Assembly (NCBI GenBank): GCA_946415265.1
Contig: CAMKRV010000010.1
Coordinates: forward strand, 1-32,861
From: an uncultured Candidatus Saccharibacteria bacterium
GTDB taxonomy: Bacteria > Patescibacteriota > Saccharimonadia > Saccharimonadales > Saccharimonadaceae
DNA: 32,861 nt
Direction of reading: 5' to 3'
Position numbers and translations under genes: made by a program. Below the pieces are notes generated by a model, which was given only the letters and a program-made list of their open reading frames with translations, did not search any database and had not been told where the DNA came from. Of the stretch, positions 1 through 6,645 are shown one piece after another (the stretch's first letter is position 1; the number at the start of each line of letters is the position of its first letter).

Positions 1-1445
1 CATCTTGTACTTTATCTAGTGTAGTTAATGTTCCTCATAATGCAGAAGTATATAATGGTAACTATTTAGGAGATATAGGAAAGACTACTATTACTACATT
101 ATGTAATGATGGTAATGGGTATAGTGTATATGCTAATGGGTATAGTAATAATGAAGAAGGTAATAATAAACTTATTAACTCTGAAAGACCTGAGTATAGT
201 ATAGATACAGGATTGGATACTAGTGGATTAACTTCACAATGGGCTATGAAGTTAAATAATATACCAGATGATCCTTCCCCTACTCCTCCTACTATAGAAA
301 GTGATTATAATAATGTCTATGGTATAGTACCACCTTATTGGACCAAGGTAGCAGAAAGGGCTTCTGGTACTACTGATATGGTACAAGGTTCATCCTTTAC
401 TACTACTTATGCCATATACGCATCATCTAGCCAATATGCAGGGACTTATCAGGGGCAGGTGAAGTATCTGCTAACACACCCTAGTTCAGATGCAAAACAT
501 TTCTTTATGCAAAATGTAGCAGAATGGAAGGATCAGATGATACCGCACGAAGGTGACAGTATTCAGGCCGTAGATGAGAGAGATGGGAAAATGTATTGGG
601 TGACCAGGCTAGCAGACGGGCATATCTGGATGACACAGAACCTAGACTTAGAGATAGGTGGCGCCAATACAGCCCCACTTAACTCCGATAATACAGACAT
701 TAGTACCACCGCATCCGGTAGTGGTATCTACTCAGTTGGGTACACTGAACAAGATGGCGTCTGGACTTGGACTCCAGTGTCTACTGCTGTTACTTCTAAC
801 TACTATATTGATAATATCACCGTTAAACCATCTGCTTGGCCGACCAACGACTACACTACCCCATACTCGGCAGAGGGTGGTGATACTTATTACTACACTT
901 CAAATACTACCGCTGACGATACAAGGTACAATTCTCTGCAAGCTTGCGAAAACGACCATACCGAAGCGGAATGCAAACGTTACTTTGCCGGTAACTATTA
1001 CAACTGGACTGCAGCCATAGCGTCTAATAATTCTACTAACATAGGCAGTACAGCAGGAGAAATCGCTTCTAATTCTATCTGCCCTAAAGGTTGGCGGCTC
1101 CCCAATGCTTCACAAACAGATAATATTAACAATGAATTTGGTAGGATGTTATATGGAGAAGGTATTACTGCAAATCTATCCAACGGTAATGAGTCTGTAG
1201 GCTACGCAACGGGTGGTTTTAACAAATTACGTTCTAATCCATACTACTTTGTGCGGTCTGGCAATATTGATGGCGGTACCCTGTACAGTCCCGGCCTCAA
1301 CAGCTTCTACTGGTCCAGTACGGTTAGCAGTAGTACCGACGCTTACAACCTGTACTTTAATGGTACTGATATCTACCCAGCCCGTAGCTACTACAGGTAC
1401 CGCGGGAGGTCTGTACGCTGCCTCGCCCGCCGCGCTGGGGAATAA
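1..1445 (+). CDS. FISUMP-domain surface protein, 5' end outside the window
   Basis: The frame is open from base 3 to the TAA at 1443-1445, so the gene begins before the window. A TTG at 213 is not a credible start because the coding sequence upstream matches the N-terminal half of the gene at 29318-30997 (both have a CTLSS segment, a CND-NGYS(V/I)YA segment and an FTTTYxxYASS segment). The C-terminal about 280 residues fit the Fibrobacter succinogenes major paralogous domain: YWVTRLADGHIWMTQNLD, ICPKGWRLPN, FYWSST and a final RSVRCLAR. Such proteins are normally secreted surface proteins with a C-type-lectin-like fold; their ligand is unknown. The first about 400 bases use a narrow AT-rich codon set (ACT, AGT, GGT, AAT, TAT), while the rest is richer in C and G, which suggests a mosaic gene. 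The family assignment is firm and the function is not known. Confidence 0.85.
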   Translation, partial: SCTLSSVVNVPHNAEVYNGNYLGDIGKTTITTLCNDGNGYSVYANGYSNNEEGNNKLINSERPEYSIDTGLDTSGLTSQWAMKLNNIPDDPSPTPPTIESDYNNVYGIVPPYWTKVAERASGTTDMVQGSSFTTTYAIYASSSQYAGTYQGQVKYLLTHPSSDAKHFFMQNVAEWKDQMIPHEGDSIQAVDERDGKMYWVTRLADGHIWMTQNLDLEIGGANTAPLNSDNTDISTTASGSGIYSVGYTEQDGVWTWTPVSTAVTSNYYIDNITVKPSAWPTNDYTTPYSAEGGDTYYYTSNTTADDTRYNSLQACENDHTEAECKRYFAGNYYNWTAAIASNNSTNIGSTAGEIASNSICPKGWRLPNASQTDNINNEFGRMLYGEGITANLSNGNESVGYATGGFNKLRSNPYYFVRSGNIDGGTLYSPGLNSFYWSSTVSSSTDAYNLYFNGTDIYPARSYYRYRGRSVRCLARRAGE

Positions 1446-1506
1446 CAGGATAAACAATCCAGCGACTACACCATCAAAATTCATCACGATAATCTAGCAT
1501 TTTTTA

Positions 1507-1527
1507 GAGTATTATGATATAATACTC
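1507..1527 (+). promoter_or_regulatory. Palindromic tRNA-Val promoter region
   Basis: GAGTATTAT and ATAATACTC form a perfect 9-bp inverted repeat around GAT. It contains a consensus -10 box TATAAT at 1518-1523, nine bases before the tRNA. No good -35 box is seen. The dyad could bind a regulator or be chance in AT-rich DNA. Confidence 0.5.
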
Positions 1528-1531
1528 TCAC

Positions 1532-1608
1532 GGGTTGTTAGCTCAGTTGGCTAGAGCGTCTCGTTTACACCGAGAAGGTCGGGGGTTCGAGCCCCTCACA
1601 ACCCACCA
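1532..1608 (+). tRNA. tRNA-Val (anticodon UAC)
   Basis: The sequence folds as a complete 77-nt cloverleaf. The acceptor stem is GGGTTGT/ACAACCC, the D-arm contains AGCTCAGTTGGCTAGAGC, the anticodon stem is TCTCG/CGAGA with loop TTTACAC (anticodon TAC at 1566-1568), and the T-arm is GGGGG-TTCGAGC-CCCTC-like. CCA is encoded at 1606-1608. It lies just upstream of a direct repeat that resembles a tRNA 3' end, so this locus may be an integration hot spot. Confidence 0.96.
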
Positions 1609-1648
1609 GAGAAATAAAAGAAGCCCTCAAGGACTTGTTTTATTTCTC
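1609..1648 (+). terminator. Hairpin directly after tRNA-Val
   Basis: GAGAAATAAAA (1609-1619) and TTTTATTTCTC (1638-1648) are perfect 11-bp complements and start at the base after the tRNA CCA. The stem is AT-rich and the following T-run is weak. It could end the transcript or guide 3' processing. A loosely similar hairpin precedes the second direct-repeat copy (about 4633-4673). Confidence 0.5.
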
Positions 1649-1673
1649 TTATAGAGATATGGGCTTGGCCTAT

Positions 1674-1723
1674 GGGGTTCGCACCGAGCAAAGCGAGGTT
1701 TCTCCGTCCCTCATCACCCACCA
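1674..1723 (+). repeat. tRNA-3'-end-like direct repeat, copy A
   Basis: This 50-bp sequence begins GGGGTTCG and ends CCTCATCACCCACCA. It recurs at 4696-4745 with two differences (48/50 identical). Its ends look like the T-arm and acceptor 3' strand plus CCA of a tRNA, with about 25 extra bases in the T-loop that include CGAGCAAAGCGAG. No matching 5' half of a tRNA is present. The two copies bracket an island of about 3 kb, as attachment-site duplications do. Confidence 0.75.
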
Positions 1724-1725
1724 TA

Positions 1726-1765
1726 GGACAATTTTCGGGGTTTAGTGGCCCCATTTTTGTTGTCC
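1726..1765 (+). terminator. Terminator-like nested hairpin
   Basis: An outer stem GGACAA/TTGTCC encloses GGGG (1737-1740) and CCCC (1749-1752). ATTTTTG follows the inner stem. It probably ends transcription coming from the tRNA region. Confidence 0.5.
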
Positions 1766-1994
1766 GTTCTCTGTAAAGTGAGCTAGTATATATTATGCGT
1801 GGTTAGCAATCTTATAGCCTTTTCTCAGACCTCAATCATACGGTATATGCAATTCTTTTCAGCTTCGCCCTCCCCCTCTATGAATTGTTTAGCATTGAAT
1901 AACTGCTAGTAGAAAAGTCTGTTTTCCTCCTCTTTTCTCTTAAATATAATAATAGGCTACAGCACAAAAAAATACAAACATGAACATTTTACAT
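1766..1994. other. Intergenic stretch, no feature seen
   Basis: I see no convincing reading frame, RNA fold or repeat between the hairpin and the nuclease promoter. On the minus strand only a start-proximal run of about 15 codons near 1936-1983 is open, without a ribosome binding site. Confidence 0.4.
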
Positions 1995-2022
1995 TTGCTT
2001 TTATCCCAATAAAAGGTATAAT
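1995..2022 (+). promoter_or_regulatory. Promoter of the nuclease leader
   Basis: TTGCTT (1995-2000), a 16-bp spacer and TATAAT (2017-2022) form a sigma-70-type promoter. Transcription would start near 2029, giving a leader of about 165 nt before the nuclease ATG at 2197. Confidence 0.6.
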
Positions 2023-2044
2023 TATATTGTCCAAATTCAAATTT

Positions 2045-2196
2045 TACAGAAGGGTTCACAGATTAGTGAGCTTATCAACCACTTGTGGGGCACCCGCTCC
2101 AGTTCGGTTGATAAAGCCTTTCTGTAGAGAATTGAGTTTGGATACCCAATGCGGGTGTCCCGCTTGGTTTTAAGGGGTTTACAGAAAGGATTGTTT
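2045..2196 (+). promoter_or_regulatory. Switch-like leader of the nuclease gene
   Basis: Segment 1 (TACAGAAGG, 2045-2053) can pair with segment 2 (CCTTTCTGTA, 2117-2126), enclosing the 9-bp stem TTATCAACC/GGTTGATAA (2072-2080, 2106-2114). Segment 2 is also a perfect 10-bp complement of TACAGAAAGG at 2180-2189, which contains the ribosome binding site for ATG 2197. The two pairings exclude each other. A second long-range pair joins GGGGCACCCGC (2087-2097) to GCGGGTGTCCC (2151-2161), competing with a local hairpin CCAATGCGGG/CCCGCTTGG (2146-2167). The layout matches translational attenuators of the erm or cat type. Pairing was found by eye. Confidence 0.65.
2066..2173 (+). CDS. Possible 35-codon leader peptide
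   Basis: A GTG-started frame runs to TAA at 2171-2173 through the leader and ends ten bases before the nuclease ribosome binding site. AGAAGGG lies 10-11 bases ahead of the GTG, a little far. The peptide begins VSLSTTCGAPAPV and contains four Cys. It overlaps all the competing stems, so its translation would decide which stem forms. The structure could also work without being translated. Confidence 0.35.
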   Translation: MSLSTTCGAPAPVRLIKPFCRELSLDTQCGCPAWF

Positions 2197-3579
2197 ATGG
2201 AAAAAGATGAAAAAATCATTATCGTTAACAAAATGTATGCTGGAAGCTACTTGGATGAAAATGATTCTCAAAACATCGGTCACGAAGTAGTGAATCTCTT
2301 TAGCGATGACAATGGCGATAACTACATCTATGTCAACCCCAGCGGTATTATTCCGCCAAAGTATAATGATAAGGTTGAATATGTGTTTCTAACCAAACAA
2401 TATGATAAAGGCTGCCAAGAAGTGTTAGGTATTGCTAAAGTAGGGCAACAGCTAATCAAAAAACCAGCGAAAAAGGATGACGAGCCAGTAGAACGGCAAG
2501 CTGCTAGGTATAAAAACCAAATAAAATATTACGGTCAATCCCTCACAAAGATTTTCAAAAACAATACATATAATGGTGGAGAAGATAGCTATTTTGAAAA
2601 CCCAGTTTTAACATTTAAATCAAAAGAATTTTATTCTCCAAAACAAGGTAAACGAGTATTGATAGCTGAAAAAGATTCTCCAATTCAAGAGGACGGTGCT
2701 GTTATTTGTAGATTATCGGACTATAACTTTGGGCATCAATCCCTAAGGTTTTATTTTTCCAATAAAGAAGAAAAAACCAAAAATGCTTTTGAATCTCTCG
2801 AAAAACTGATTAGTGATAAAACCTTGTTTGAAAATAAAATGCCAAATAAAGTCAGCCAAGCTGACATTGACCAGTATGGTAAAGAGGTAATAAGTTATTT
2901 GGAAATAATGGGAAAGATTGACAGCGAAAATATTTATTCAAACTTATTAAGTTATTTCTTAAAAACTGACCGTAATCTACTAGCGAGTTTCTGCAAAAAG
3001 ATTTGTGGCGTTGATATCAAGAAAAATGAAGCCAAAATTGAAAGAGAAAAACACGGACGCACGGACATTTGGATTGAAGACCCTAATAATGTGATAGTAA
3101 TCGAGAATAAGATTGATGCTGGGCTAAGTAGACCCGAGCAGCTAAAAGACTACAGAGAAAAAGCTCACGAAGAAGCTGCAGGGAGAAAAGTCACCCTTAG
3201 ACTAATCGCTCCAAGTCACTACAGTAAAATACAGCTAGACGACAACGATTGCTGTGACGGTTTTAAGATGATAAGATATAGTAAAATCCATAAAGTTTTT
3301 GAAGATTATAAAAGTATCACGATTAAGGATGAAGATGAAGAATATGTAAAGAAAATGAATCTTTATTATTTAGATTTCTTGAGATCCCTAAGCATTCACG
3401 GTAATAGTAAAAAGTCTGCTGACCAAGAATCCACCGAGCGATTATTTTATAAAAAACTATATCTATTATCAAAAAAACAAAAGAGGTTGAATATTGCGAG
3501 TAGTGCTCCAAATCGCTCCAGATTATGGTTCTTCCTCTGGGCGAGGGCGATTTGGCACAACTTCAAAAACCGTAACTGA
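2197..3579 (+). CDS. PD-(D/E)XK nuclease-superfamily protein
   Basis: A start at ATG 2197 gives 460 residues and is preceded by AGAAAGGA; an ATG at 2149 lies inside the leader hairpin and has no such site. The N-terminal domain (about 1-110, with NIGHEVVNLFSDDNGDNYIY) resembles, from memory, proteins in Firmicutes genomic islands. The nuclease core lies near residues 243-345: ENIYSNLLSYFL, GRTDIWIED (Asp290) and VIVIENKID (Glu303, Lys305), the D...ExK active site as in the PDDEXK_4 type. DNA or RNA cleavage in defence is plausible but not shown. From base 3523 the C-terminus is antisense to a terminase-like remnant, so the natural 3' end was probably lost. AT-rich composition and island position point to horizontal transfer. 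Confidence 0.75.
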   Translation: MEKDEKIIIVNKMYAGSYLDENDSQNIGHEVVNLFSDDNGDNYIYVNPSGIIPPKYNDKVEYVFLTKQYDKGCQEVLGIAKVGQQLIKKPAKKDDEPVERQAARYKNQIKYYGQSLTKIFKNNTYNGGEDSYFENPVLTFKSKEFYSPKQGKRVLIAEKDSPIQEDGAVICRLSDYNFGHQSLRFYFSNKEEKTKNAFESLEKLISDKTLFENKMPNKVSQADIDQYGKEVISYLEIMGKIDSENIYSNLLSYFLKTDRNLLASFCKKICGVDIKKNEAKIEREKHGRTDIWIEDPNNVIVIENKIDAGLSRPEQLKDYREKAHEEAAGRKVTLRLIAPSHYSKIQLDDNDCCDGFKMIRYSKIHKVFEDYKSITIKDEDEEYVKKMNLYYLDFLRSLSIHGNSKKSADQESTERLFYKKLYLLSKKQKRLNIASSAPNRSRLWFFLWARAIWHNFKNRN

Positions 3580-3893
3580 TTGAGAGAAAAATCCAGTGTC
3601 CGTTTCGTCTGGTGGCTGTCTATCTGCATAATTTGAAATCCAAGTTGCAGACCTGACATCTCCACTAGTAGCTTTTATCATCGTCGCTGTAGCAACAGCT
3701 TTAGCATAGGTAGTTGGAGAATTACCAAAATGCTGTTTTATCTCTTCAGGAATAGGCTCTGTAAGCGTAATATTGGCGTCTAGAAGCTCGCAAACGATGG
3801 TAGATGGGTTCTTTAACTACCTTTTCTACGCCCGTTCTGTCTCCTAGGGTCATTTGCCCCAATAAAAGGTTTAAGATTTTTAGTATTTATCAT
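3523..3893 (-). pseudogene. Frameshifted terminase-small-subunit-like gene
   Basis: From ATG 3893 the minus strand reads MINTKNLKPFIGANDPRRQN, then GRRKGS, and hits TAA at 3813-3815. A -1 shift at that point continues LKNPSTIVCELLDANITL and KAVATATMIKATSGDVRSA to a TAA at 3523-3525. The joined product looks like small DNA-binding terminase small-subunit-like (DUF5681-type) proteins, which have a KPF...DPRR...GRPKGS start and an A...KA..GDV..I core. Loss of one T in the AGTTAA stretch explains the break. It overlaps the last 57 bases of the nuclease gene on the other strand. It is best read as a phage remnant; programmed frameshifting is less likely. Confidence 0.6.
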
Positions 3894-3976
3894 TACCCTT
3901 ATTTTATTAAATGACGTATTTTATAGATATTTTTATAGTTTAAAGTTTGAAATCGGTCAAAGAAAAAAGTTCCAAC

Positions 3977-4486
3977 TTATTTTTTCTTATTAAAATTTAG
4001 CAATTCCAATTGTTTTTCTCTTGGCATCATAAAAAAATCATACCGCTTATCAATCGCTTTGCTGTATTGGATATATTTATCTATAGTCCTTCGGTGACCA
4101 TATTCGTCACCTTCAAAAAGTTGGTTCGATAAGCAAGGGATGATAAAGTTTTCGTATGTCATACAAGCTAAAGAGTAATCATCGCCAAGATTAATTAACG
4201 ACTTATCTCTATTAATGAATTGGTGACAACACGCAGTAGAAAAAATATTTGATAATTCAAAAACAGATAAGTGTGTTGAATTACGGAAGTCAATCACTCC
4301 TGTTTCCCATAGTATATTTCTTATATCGGCAGTAATCTTGTCGTGGGTTATCAAAACATCTGTAATCATCTGCTCATCAGTCAATTCTTTGTAATTCTGA
4401 TTACGATATAGGAATCCCATAGCACAATTGTACGACAATAAAGTTAAAATATAAAATAGCTCTATATAGTGCATATCCCTCACCAT
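3977..4486 (-). CDS. Hypothetical protein of the island
   Basis: This encodes 169 residues with no family I recognise. The N-terminus (HYIELFYILTLLSYNCAMGF) is hydrophobic and could be a single membrane helix or a buried helix; the rest is soluble and mixed, ending in basic NFNKKK. A second start, five codons in (MHYIELF), is possible. It begins 2-4 bases after the end of another minus-strand frame (4490-4665), so the two were probably co-transcribed. Its place between the direct repeats and next to phage and nuclease genes makes it accessory; the function is unknown. Confidence 0.55.
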   Translation of the reverse strand: MVRDMHYIELFYILTLLSYNCAMGFLYRNQNYKELTDEQMITDVLITHDKITADIRNILWETGVIDFRNSTHLSVFELSNIFSTACCHQFINRDKSLINLGDDYSLACMTYENFIIPCLSNQLFEGDEYGHRRTIDKYIQYSKAIDKRYDFFMMPREKQLELLNFNKKK

Positions 4487-4489
4487 AGT

Positions 4490-4665
4490 TATTCTCTCGA
4501 GATAAGATAGCGATTATATACTGGTTCGAGCAAATAATACCAATAGTCCGCCTCCTCATTTATCTCTGTTATGATTGATTTTAATCTGTCCTCAAGGCTC
4601 TTTGTGTGTAAAATGCTACCTTCCTGTTTCGCCAGAAATTGAAGAAAGAGCCACAGGCTCTTTAT
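4490..4665 (-). pseudogene. 5'-truncated upstream partner of the island gene
   Basis: A minus-strand frame of 58 codons without an ATG runs from just after a stop at 4666-4668 to the TAA at 4490-4492. It contains QEGSILHTKSLEDRLKSI and EADYWYYLLEPVYNRYLISR, composition typical of a real protein. Its beginning falls in the hairpin and repeat copy B region, so the 5' part was probably cut off when the island formed. I do not recognise the family. Confidence 0.4.
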
Positions 4666-4695
4666 TTAATTTCTGATAGATGTAGGCTCGAGCCC

Positions 4696-4745
4696 GGGGT
4701 TCGCACCGAGCAAAGCGAGGTTCCTCCGCCCCTCATCACCCACCA
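4696..4745 (+). repeat. tRNA-3'-end-like direct repeat, copy B
   Basis: This is the partner of 1674-1723, 48 of 50 bases identical, in the same orientation, again ending exactly in CCCACCA. The 70 bases before it are loosely similar to those before copy A (a hairpin, then ATAGA and GGCT). The right boundary of the accessory island lies here. Confidence 0.75.
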
Positions 4746-4750
4746 AAAAC

Positions 4751-4776
4751 AAACCCCCGTAGGGGTTTAATTTTTT
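4751..4776. terminator. Bidirectional terminator
   Basis: AAACCCC/GGGGTTT with a CGTA loop is followed by AATTTTTT on the plus strand and TTTGTTTTT on the minus strand. It would end the minus-strand gene at 4802-5824 and block readthrough out of the island. Confidence 0.8.
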
Positions 4777-4801
4777 ATCCTCAGGACTAATCACCTTTAA
4801 A

Positions 4802-5824
4802 TTAATTAAAATATGTAGTCGCCAATCTTATAGCAGTATTGCGATGCTTTCTTTGCCTCTGAATTTCTTTTTCTTTTTCTAAGAACTCAGTCGTCCCTTT
4901 GGTCAAATAACTTAACTCTGTTGTTAAGCGGGCTATTTGATTTTCGTGCCCCCTAACATAGTCATCAATAGTCGGCCTAAAATCTTCTTTCTTTATGGCG
5001 TGCGGCGTTTGGTAATTATTAGTGGCATCGTATATGCCCATTATAGAATCGAATACTTCAGCGTCTTGCTTAGCTTCTTCTAGAATAATTTCGGCATTTG
5101 CGGTTGCAACGCTCGGAAGTCTTTCGCCGTCATTGGTGAGTCTAATCAGGCCATCTTCGTCTATATGGCCATTGAACATCGTTGCATCCACACCTTGTTC
5201 GGCCTGCTCAATTTTATTTGCTAATATATTCCGCATACCATCAGGGGAAAAATAATTAGGATCACGTCGCGCCGTTTCGGATTCTAGTAACCCTAGTAAA
5301 TTGAACGTGGCGCTATAATTCTCAAACGTTTCATCTATATCTTTCTGGGCGGCACCATCGCTATTAAGCAAATCATTTAGTTTGGCATACAAGCCATGAT
5401 GCTCACGTTGCAGGGAATCGATAATATTGTCGTCGCCATCATTATTGCCCATTTCTTCCAAAATAGTCTGTTGACGTTCTATGAAATCTAATTGAGTTCT
5501 CTTACGATTGACTTCGCTACTATCACCATAATGCATTGCCTCTTCAAGCTCTGTTTTTGTATTGAGTACACTATTTTCTAGAATACCACCTAGCCACTTA
5601 CACTTGCCTTCGTTATCTAGAATATCGATCTTATCAACGTTTCTATATTCTACTCCATCAAAGGTGTAACTATCTTTTTCCGGAACTTCCACTTCGCCCT
5701 CTCTAGAAGATCTAACTTCTTCTGCCATCTCTAGCCACGGATTACTTTCTCCTCCAGCATCCTTCTCGTTGCTAGTATTTATTTCTCCGGTATTGTTCAA
5801 TAAAAATGCCTCACTTTCCATCAT
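4802..5824 (-). CDS. Acidic hypothetical protein
   Basis: The 340-residue product is strongly acidic in its first 60 residues and mostly helical, charged and Q/E/K-rich afterwards, with coiled-coil-like stretches (EVNRKRTQLDFIERQQTILE near 110, and ARLTTELSYLTKG to IQRQRKHRN near 300). There is no signal peptide or membrane segment, so it is probably cytoplasmic. The family is not recognised. A TATAAT lies eight bases ahead of the tandem ATG codons, so the mRNA is probably leaderless or nearly so. The terminator at 4751-4776 ends it. Confidence 0.7.
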   Translation of the reverse strand: MMESEAFLLNNTGEINTSNEKDAGGESNPWLEMAEEVRSSREGEVEVPEKDSYTFDGVEYRNVDKIDILDNEGKCKWLGGILENSVLNTKTELEEAMHYGDSSEVNRKRTQLDFIERQQTILEEMGNNDGDDNIIDSLQREHHGLYAKLNDLLNSDGAAQKDIDETFENYSATFNLLGLLESETARRDPNYFSPDGMRNILANKIEQAEQGVDATMFNGHIDEDGLIRLTNDGERLPSVATANAEIILEEAKQDAEVFDSIMGIYDATNNYQTPHAIKKEDFRPTIDDYVRGHENQIARLTTELSYLTKGTTEFLEKEKEIQRQRKHRNTAIRLATTYFN

Positions 5825-5890
5825 ATAAACTAATTATAGCACATAACCCATATATTGAGAGATTAGTGAAAATACTAACACACCTGTCTT

Positions 5891-6478
5891 TTACTTAGTA
5901 TTTTTTCTGCATAGCCCCCACGCCGCAATTGCTCCTGCGAAATTACCCGCTGCGCACAATAAAATTGTCCAACTGAAATCTGCTGCTACGCCCATCGTGA
6001 TAACGTTAGCGATGGAATGTTGAAATCCGCAAAAGATAAACAATGGCACGCCCAACAAAATCCCAAGCTTCGTGCCACGCCTATATAATTCTACCGCTAG
6101 ATACATAATTATCCCGCACATTACAGACTTTAGGAAAAATTCTAGGCTCATGTCCCAGTTCGCCACTTTGGTTTCCGCTACGCTTACAATTGCTATATCG
6201 AGCAGGCTGAAAATCACGCCAAACGCATACCCACATATTAAATTTACCACTAAAATTATTATCAAATCCCAAACCTTAATCCTATCTTCTACTAAGAAGC
6301 CGCATTTTCCGGTAAAGAGATTAAGCCCCAATACGCACACCCCTAGCAAACCAAAAGCGAACAAAAATGGCCCCAGTGGCTCACCTATTTTTAATAGTAT
6401 AAAATCACCTAGCCCTATTAATAAACCTGCTCCGGCAGATAAACGCACTAAGTCTAAATAATACCAAAATTTTTTCAT
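5891..6478 (-). CDS. Short formate/nitrite transporter (FNT) family channel
   Basis: Six hydrophobic segments fill the 195 residues. FNT hallmarks are present: LNLFTGK after the second helix, a Lys/Cys helix (FFLKSVMCGIIMYLAVEL), and FIFCGFQHSIANV carrying the central pore His. FNT proteins are pentameric channels for small anions such as formate, nitrite, hydrosulfide or lactate, in symport with protons. Usual length is 250-280, so this is a trimmed version with very short tails and loops; the substrate cannot be read from sequence. It is divergent from the racemase-like gene across a perfect palindrome at 6552-6579. Confidence 0.85.
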   Translation of the reverse strand: MKKFWYYLDLVRLSAGAGLLIGLGDFILLKIGEPLGPFLFAFGLLGVCVLGLNLFTGKCGFLVEDRIKVWDLIIILVVNLICGYAFGVIFSLLDIAIVSVAETKVANWDMSLEFFLKSVMCGIIMYLAVELYRRGTKLGILLGVPLFIFCGFQHSIANVITMGVAADFSWTILLCAAGNFAGAIAAWGLCRKNTK

Positions 6479-6551
6479 ATCACCTCCAATTTATTCAATT
6501 ATACTAAAAGCTTAATCGTATTCAAAACATAAGCGTTTCAATATTGTAAAT

Positions 6552-6579
6552 TTTTTATGCGACATTTGTCGCATAAAAA
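6552..6579. promoter_or_regulatory. Perfect 28-bp palindrome, probable operator
   Basis: The arms TTTTTATGCGACA and TGTCGCATAAAAA are exact complements around TT. It lies between divergent genes, about 74 bases from the FNT start and just upstream of the TTGACA that serves the plus-strand gene. That placement suits a dimeric repressor controlling both. A two-way terminator is unlikely between divergent promoters. Confidence 0.6.
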
Positions 6580-6592
6580 TTAAAAACCTAAA

Positions 6593-6636
6593 TTGACAGT
6601 ATTATTTTTATGATAAAATCTGCGCAAAAGAAGGAG
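6593..6636 (+). promoter_or_regulatory. Promoter and RBS of racemase-like gene
   Basis: TTGACA (about 6593-6598) is followed by TAAAAT with a slightly short 15-bp spacer. AAGGAG near 6630-6635 is spaced correctly for ATG 6646. The in-frame ATG at 6610 falls inside the -10 region and is therefore not the start. Confidence 0.6.
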
Positions 6637-6645
6637 CGTTTTTTA

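Noticed and set aside
213..215. TTG 213 as start of the first gene
   Set aside because: The frame upstream is coding and homologous to the paralogue, so the gene begins outside the window.
1270..1445. Diversity-generating retroelement variable region in the FISUMP C-terminus
   Set aside because: The lectin-like fold and C-terminal position fit, but no reverse transcriptase or template repeat is in the window and the differences between the two paralogues are not confined to adenines.
1227..1497. Overlapping ORFs in other frames of the FISUMP gene (1213-1497 plus, 1227-1487 minus)
   Set aside because: They are shadows of the real frame created by its low-complexity codons, without independent initiation signals.
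2149..2196. ATG 2149 as nuclease start
   Set aside because: It lies in the leader hairpin with no ribosome binding site, whereas ATG 2197 has one and fits the domain start.
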